Below are positions 45,299 through 49,369 of a DNA stretch of 49,369 nucleotides, in pieces (the first letter of the stretch is position 1; every line of letters starts with the position of its first letter). This DNA comes from Nitratireductor sp. (GTDB lineage Bacteria; Pseudomonadota; Alphaproteobacteria; Rhizobiales; Rhizobiaceae). Made by a program: the position numbers and the translations under genes. The notes under the pieces are model-generated. The model did no database searches. It saw nothing but the letters and a program-made list of their open reading frames with translations, and was not told the origin of the DNA. The DNA is taken from assembly GCA_017854535.1 (NCBI GenBank), contig JAFMHL010000033.1:1-49369 (forward strand), read 5' to 3'.

Positions 45299-47293
45299 AT
45301 GTTTAAGAAAATACTGATTGCCAATCGAGGCGAGATCGCCTGCAGGGTCATCAAGACAGCTCGAAAGATGAATATTGAGACCGTTGCAGTCTATTCTGAT
45401 GCTGACCGCGATGCAATGCATGTTAAAATGGCTGATCAGGCGGTTCATATCGGCGCTGCCCCTGTGTCTGAAAGTTATTTGCGCGCTGAAAATATCATTC
45501 AGGCAGCCTTGGGTAGTGGTGCAGAAGCAATCCACCCCGGATATGGCTTTCTATCTGAAAATCCTGATTTTGTTCAGGCTGTTGAAGCAGCAGGTCTTGT
45601 ATTCATCGGGCCGTCTGCTGATGCGATCAGAGCAATGGGTTTAAAAGACGCAGCTAAGGCGCTGATGCAAAAAGCCGGTGTTCCAGTCGTGCCGGGCTAT
45701 CATGGCGATATGCAGGAGCCGGGTTTTCTATCCGCTAAAGCCAATGAGATAGGATATCCGGTGCTCATCAAAGCCCGCGCTGGCGGCGGCGGCAAAGGCA
45801 TGCGCCGTGTCGATGACCCAAAACAATTCTCTGCCGCATTGGCTTCCTGCCGCTCAGAAGCGCGATCTTCCTTTGGTGATGATCGCGTTTTGTTGGAGAA
45901 ATACATCTTGAACCCGCGCCATATAGAAGTGCAGGTGTTTGGCGATAATCATGGCAATGTCGTGCATCTTTTCGAGCGTGACTGCTCGTTGCAACGGCGC
46001 CACCAAAAAGTAATTGAAGAAGCGCCAGCGCCGGGAATGACTGACGAAATGCGCGTGGCCATGACCTCAGCAGCTGTAAAAGCTGCCAAAGCCATCGAAT
46101 ATTCAGGGGCGGGAACCATAGAATTCATAGTTGATGGTGCCGACGGCCTGCGCGCGGACGGATTCTGGTTCATGGAAATGAACACACGTTTGCAGGTGGA
46201 GCATCCTGTAACGGAAGCCATTACAGACATTGATTTGGTTGAATGGCAATTACGGATCGCTTTTGGTGAAGCAATTCCTTTGCGCCAAGAAAATATAGAG
46301 ATCAAGGGTCACGCAATTGAGGCGCGTTTATACGCAGAAGATGTTCCAAAGGGCTTCTTGCCAGCCATAGGCACCTTAGAAAAACTGGAATTTCCTCACG
46401 ACGTTCGCATTGATACAGGCGTAGCAGAAAAAGATGCGATTTCGCCCTATTATGATCCCATGATTGCCAAAGTAATTAGTTACGGCAACGACAGGGAACA
46501 GGCACTGAATTCGCTTTATGCCGCGCTGCAGCATTCAAAGATCGCTGGCACCGTCACCAATCGTGAGTTTCTTTCAAAACTAACCCGTGATCAGGATTTT
46601 ATTGACGGGAAAATGGATACAGGTCTCATCGAGCGGAATATTGAGGTATTGGCTGCTCAAGCAGTGCATACCAAACTAGATATTGTAATTGTAGCGCTAA
46701 TTCATAATCTTTCAGCGAAGCACTCCACAACAGATGATCCGTTCAGCGCCATTCGATATTTTTCCCTCTGGGGTGTTCAAACTAAAATCGTGCAGGTGTT
46801 GATGGGAGAAGAAATAAATTCAGTCTCTCTTTCTACCAGCGATGGGCATGATTTTATTTGCGGTTTTGATGGTCATGATATCGAAATGCTGCGCTGCAGC
46901 ATTTTGGAAAATGAACATGTTTTACATTTCATTTCTTATGGAAAGCAAAATGCGATTCCATTTGCCCCTTGGAAGGGGTATGTCGCGATTTTCCGAGATG
47001 GGGCGACGTTCACATTCGAATTTCCCGATCCATTGGAGCGCGCAGAAAGCATGGGAAGTGGATCCGGCAAGATTATTTCGCCAATGCCCGGTCTTGTTAA
47101 AGTGTTGAATGTCAGTTCCGGTGATACAGTGGAAAAAGGCCAGCCTTTGCTGGTTCTTGAAGCCATGAAGATGGAACATACTTTAACAGCTCCACGCGAC
47201 GGCGTCTTGGCTGAAGTGAATGTGAAAGTGGGCGATCAGGTCTTGGATGGCGCAATTTTGATTGCCATGGCCGAGGAGGAAGTCGCCGCATGA
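45299..47293 (+). CDS. liuD: Methylcrotonyl-CoA carboxylase alpha (biotin carboxylase/carrier) subunit
   Basis: This subunit of 664 residues has the biotin carboxylase domain (FKKILIANRGEIACRV at the start, ATP-grasp GGGGKGMRRV, EMNTRLQVEHPVTE). A variable BT-type linker domain follows, then the C-terminal biotin carrier domain with EAMKMEH near residue 625, whose Lys carries biotin. It carboxylates biotin with bicarbonate and ATP for the beta subunit encoded upstream. I chose the ATG at 45299, with AGATAGG upstream. The stop overlaps the glutathione transferase start by four bases. Confidence 0.95.
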   Translation: MFKKILIANRGEIACRVIKTARKMNIETVAVYSDADRDAMHVKMADQAVHIGAAPVSESYLRAENIIQAALGSGAEAIHPGYGFLSENPDFVQAVEAAGLVFIGPSADAIRAMGLKDAAKALMQKAGVPVVPGYHGDMQEPGFLSAKANEIGYPVLIKARAGGGGKGMRRVDDPKQFSAALASCRSEARSSFGDDRVLLEKYILNPRHIEVQVFGDNHGNVVHLFERDCSLQRRHQKVIEEAPAPGMTDEMRVAMTSAAVKAAKAIEYSGAGTIEFIVDGADGLRADGFWFMEMNTRLQVEHPVTEAITDIDLVEWQLRIAFGEAIPLRQENIEIKGHAIEARLYAEDVPKGFLPAIGTLEKLEFPHDVRIDTGVAEKDAISPYYDPMIAKVISYGNDREQALNSLYAALQHSKIAGTVTNREFLSKLTRDQDFIDGKMDTGLIERNIEVLAAQAVHTKLDIVIVALIHNLSAKHSTTDDPFSAIRYFSLWGVQTKIVQVLMGEEINSVSLSTSDGHDFICGFDGHDIEMLRCSILENEHVLHFISYGKQNAIPFAPWKGYVAIFRDGATFTFEFPDPLERAESMGSGSGKIISPMPGLVKVLNVSSGDTVEKGQPLLVLEAMKMEHTLTAPRDGVLAEVNVKVGDQVLDGAILIAMAEEEVAA

Positions 47294-47940
47294 TCACGCT
47301 GCATCACTGCCATGAATCGCGTTCGATGCGTTCCCTATGGCTGCTCCATGAAATGGGATTGGATTTTGAATTAAAAGTCCATAATTTTGGAAAAGAACTG
47401 CGCGATCCCTCTTATTTGGCCGTTCATCCCCTTGGACGTGTGCCTTGTCTGGTCGATGATGGGCAGATTCTCTTTGAAACAGGCGCCATCACGCAATATC
47501 TTTGTGAGACCTATCCTGATAGCAGATTAGGCAGGAATGCAGGACATCCTGAACGCGCTGAATGGCTTCAATGGCTACATTATGCGGAAACAATGGCTGT
47601 ACATGGGGCAATCTTAACCCAGCAGCATATTGTGATTTTTGAAGACAAAGACCGCTCGCCTTTGTTAATGAAACTGGAGCGTCGTAGGCTTGAAAAAACG
47701 CTGGAGGTTTTGGATCAGGTTTTGGCTGACCGTGACTATCTGTTGAAATCCGGTTTTTCGGCCATTGATACGAATGTGGGTTATTCGATTCACATTGCCA
47801 GATATTTCACTCCATTGAACGCTTTCCCTAATTTGGCGGTATATTACCAACGGCTGAGCGAGCGACCTGCCTTTCAAAAATCATTGCCAGAAAATCCAGC
47901 CATTTATCAAAAACCATTTTATGAGGTGCCGAATGCCTGA
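47290..47940 (+). CDS. Glutathione S-transferase family protein
   Basis: This is a soluble protein of 216 residues with an N-terminal thioredoxin-fold GST domain (HHCHESRSMRSLWLLHEMGLDFEL, cis-Pro region GRVPCLVDDG, and ETGAITQYL of the glutathione site). The C-terminal helical domain contains SGFSAIDTNVGY, the usual N-capping motif. Its role in a leucine operon is unclear: it could remove reactive enoyl-CoA or other electrophiles. It is coupled by four-base and eight-base overlaps to the carboxylase alpha and HMG-CoA lyase genes. Confidence 0.9.
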   Translation: MITLHHCHESRSMRSLWLLHEMGLDFELKVHNFGKELRDPSYLAVHPLGRVPCLVDDGQILFETGAITQYLCETYPDSRLGRNAGHPERAEWLQWLHYAETMAVHGAILTQQHIVIFEDKDRSPLLMKLERRRLEKTLEVLDQVLADRDYLLKSGFSAIDTNVGYSIHIARYFTPLNAFPNLAVYYQRLSERPAFQKSLPENPAIYQKPFYEVPNA

Positions 47941-48796
47941 TCTTGAAAAAGGCCATGTCAGGGTTTTTGAAGTCGGTCCGCGTGATGGTTTGCAGAACGA
48001 GAGAAAACTGATCTCGGCTAGTGATAAGATAAAACTGGTTGATATGTTGTCAGGATGTGGTTTTGACAGAATCGAAGTAACCGCATTTGTCTCTCCCAAA
48101 TGGGTACCCCAATTGGCAGATAATGCGGAGGTTATGGCAGGCATTAACCGCAAAGCTGGCATTTCTTATGCAGTCCTTACCCCAAACCTGAAAGGTTATG
48201 AGGCAGCCAAAGCAGCACAAGCCGATGAGGTAGCCATATTTGCCTCGGCCTCTGAAGGATTTAGCAAAGCCAATGTTAATTGCACCATTGCCGAATCGCT
48301 TGAGCGGTTTGCGCCGATTGTGGAAGCTGCAAAAGCCGATGGAATGCCAGTTCGAGGCTATGTTTCTTGCGTGACTGATTGTCCTTTTGATGGACCTACC
48401 TCACCAGAAACGGTGGCGCGATCAGTGGGTTTTTTGCGCGACGCGGGTTGTTATGAGGTTTCCCTTGGTGAGACGATCGGCCATGGAACGCCAGAGACCA
48501 TATCAAAGATGTTGGATGCAGTGCTGCAGGAATTACCCGCTGAAAAACTGGCTGGTCATTATCATGATACCAAGGGCAGGGCTCTTGAAAATATTGAAGC
48601 TAGTCTGGAAAAAGGACTGCGCGTATTTGATTCCAGCGTTGCCGGGTTGGGCGGCTGCCCATATGCGCCTGGTGCTGCAGGAAATGTTGATACTGCCAAA
48701 GTGGTTTCTCTGGCTGAGCGCCTTGGATATGAAACCGGCATAGATTTAAGCACGCTTGAACTTGCTGCACAATTTGCCAGAAGCCTGCGCAGCTGA
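47933..48796 (+). CDS. liuE: Hydroxymethylglutaryl-CoA lyase
   Basis: This aldolase-like TIM barrel of 287 residues cleaves HMG-CoA to acetyl-CoA and acetoacetate. Signature parts are EVGPRDGLQNE with the metal and substrate Arg-Asp pair, ASASEGFSKANVN, the GHYHDTKGRALEN metal-binding His pair, and the catalytic-loop Cys in GLGGCPYAPGAAGN. The ATG at 47933 follows AGGTG; a longer frame from 47921 lies inside the upstream gene. It is the last step of leucine breakdown. Confidence 0.95.
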   Translation: MPDLEKGHVRVFEVGPRDGLQNERKLISASDKIKLVDMLSGCGFDRIEVTAFVSPKWVPQLADNAEVMAGINRKAGISYAVLTPNLKGYEAAKAAQADEVAIFASASEGFSKANVNCTIAESLERFAPIVEAAKADGMPVRGYVSCVTDCPFDGPTSPETVARSVGFLRDAGCYEVSLGETIGHGTPETISKMLDAVLQELPAEKLAGHYHDTKGRALENIEASLEKGLRVFDSSVAGLGGCPYAPGAAGNVDTAKVVSLAERLGYETGIDLSTLELAAQFARSLRS

Positions 48797-48828
48797 CGCA
48801 ATCTTCACCTAAAATTACGGAGCCCATA

Positions 48829-49254
48829 TTGTCTTACACACCTGTTCTAACTGCTCAAGAAGTATCAGACTATGTTCATGGCGTTTTCAGTGAAAGCGAT
48901 GTTTACAATTGGCGAGTTGAGGAAGTTAGGCCGGGTGAAATTTCAATTGTCATGAAAACGGGGCAGCGTGATATTCGGCCAGGAGGAACAGTGTCTGGAC
49001 CTACCATGTTCGCTCTTGCCGATATTTCAGCTTACCTTTTAATTCTTGCCCATATTGGAAAAGTCGCCCTTGCAGTGACGACCAATCTTAGCATCAATTT
49101 TCTCAACAAGCCTGAGCCAGGTGAATTGAAGGCAGAAGCAAGACTGATAAAATTGGGCAAGCGTTTGGCTGTTTGCGAAGTTTGGATAAATTCTGGTGAC
49201 AGCGATACGCTTGTTGCACAAGCGACTGCCACATACTCTATCCCTCCGCGTTGA
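48829..49254 (+). CDS. PaaI-type hotdog-fold thioesterase
   Basis: This acyl-CoA thioesterase family protein of 141 residues has the hotdog-fold core QRDIRPGGTVSGPTMFALADISAYLLIL, with the central-helix Asp (ADIS) typical of PaaI proteins. It likely hydrolyses acyl-CoA esters and could free CoA when the pathway stalls. The start is TTG at 48829, eight bases after ACGGAG; no better in-frame start exists. It ends the operon, 32 bases after HMG-CoA lyase. Confidence 0.88.
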   Translation: MSYTPVLTAQEVSDYVHGVFSESDVYNWRVEEVRPGEISIVMKTGQRDIRPGGTVSGPTMFALADISAYLLILAHIGKVALAVTTNLSINFLNKPEPGELKAEARLIKLGKRLAVCEVWINSGDSDTLVAQATATYSIPPR

Positions 49255-49299
49255 TTGATTCGTCAAACATTACAACTCGCCAGAGTTTATAAGCCAATC

Positions 49300-49311
49300 T
49301 TACAGCTGTAA
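49300..49311. promoter_or_regulatory. Perfect 12-base palindrome near the right edge
   Basis: TTACAG-CTGTAA lies in the last 115 bases, downstream of the operon. It could be an operator or a chance palindrome. No U-run follows to make it a terminator. Confidence 0.25.
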
Positions 49312-49369
49312 TTTACTTACTTTTGTTATCGGCTTGATTTTGCTCATAGAAACAAGTCTTGACGAGTAA

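Noticed and set aside
49313-49369. Possible end of a minus-strand gene entering from the right edge
   Set aside because: Only 18 codons are visible, with no recognisable motif.
1-49369. Mobile elements, CRISPR arrays, tRNA or rRNA genes
   Set aside because: No transposase, integrase, direct-repeat array, tRNA cloverleaf or rRNA sequence was recognised on reading; the only repeats are the short inverted ones listed.

Overview
The window reads as chromosomal DNA of a moderate-GC (roughly half G+C by eye) alphaproteobacterium, probably a marine Hyphomicrobiales-type heterotroph. The reasons are the gene families, an Lrp-type regulator divergent from a bifunctional PutA, a CtrA-like box before an L,D-transpeptidase, and GGAGG-type ribosome sites. 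No rRNA, tRNA, insertion sequence, phage gene or CRISPR array was seen. The genus call is inference.

Region 1 (1-23105, all genes on +) is a transport and CoA-activation island. It holds three complete HAAT-type (LivKHMGF-like) ABC importers with three different periplasmic binding proteins. Set 1 (668-5856) is binding protein, two permeases, two ATPases. Set 2 (6167-12951) is two permeases, two ATPases, a long-chain-type acyl-CoA synthetase and a binding protein. Set 3 (13320-23105) is a second large acyl-CoA synthetase, ATPase, two permeases, binding protein, ATPase, an unknown membrane protein, a YugP-type zinc peptidase and a phenylacetate-CoA-ligase-like protein. Synthetases inside the importer operons suggest uptake of a carboxylic acid followed by trapping as a CoA thioester; the substrates cannot be read from the sequence. 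A frame-disrupted Dabb-domain gene lies at the left edge.

Region 2 (23120-29801) handles amino acids. An M19 dipeptidase (-) diverges from a tandem glycine riboswitch that leads a DadA-like D-amino-acid dehydrogenase. Next come an Lrp-type regulator (-) and PutA (+). The riboswitch is followed by a hairpin that contains the dadA ribosome site.

Region 3 (30031-38636, all -) holds an IlvD/Edd-family dehydratase, a class III aminotransferase, L-serine ammonia-lyase, D-amino-acid transaminase, dihydroorotase and a secreted L,D-transpeptidase. A decayed second copy of the transpeptidase lies just upstream of it. A bidirectional terminator separates putA from the dehydratase.

Region 4 (39199-49254, all +) is a leucine/isovalerate catabolic operon: TetR regulator, isovaleryl-CoA dehydrogenase, acyl-CoA synthetase, methylcrotonyl-CoA carboxylase beta, nitronate-monooxygenase-like flavoprotein, carboxylase alpha, glutathione S-transferase, HMG-CoA lyase and a PaaI-type thioesterase. 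Most junctions overlap or nearly touch. The 3-methylglutaconyl-CoA hydratase needed to complete the pathway is not in the window.
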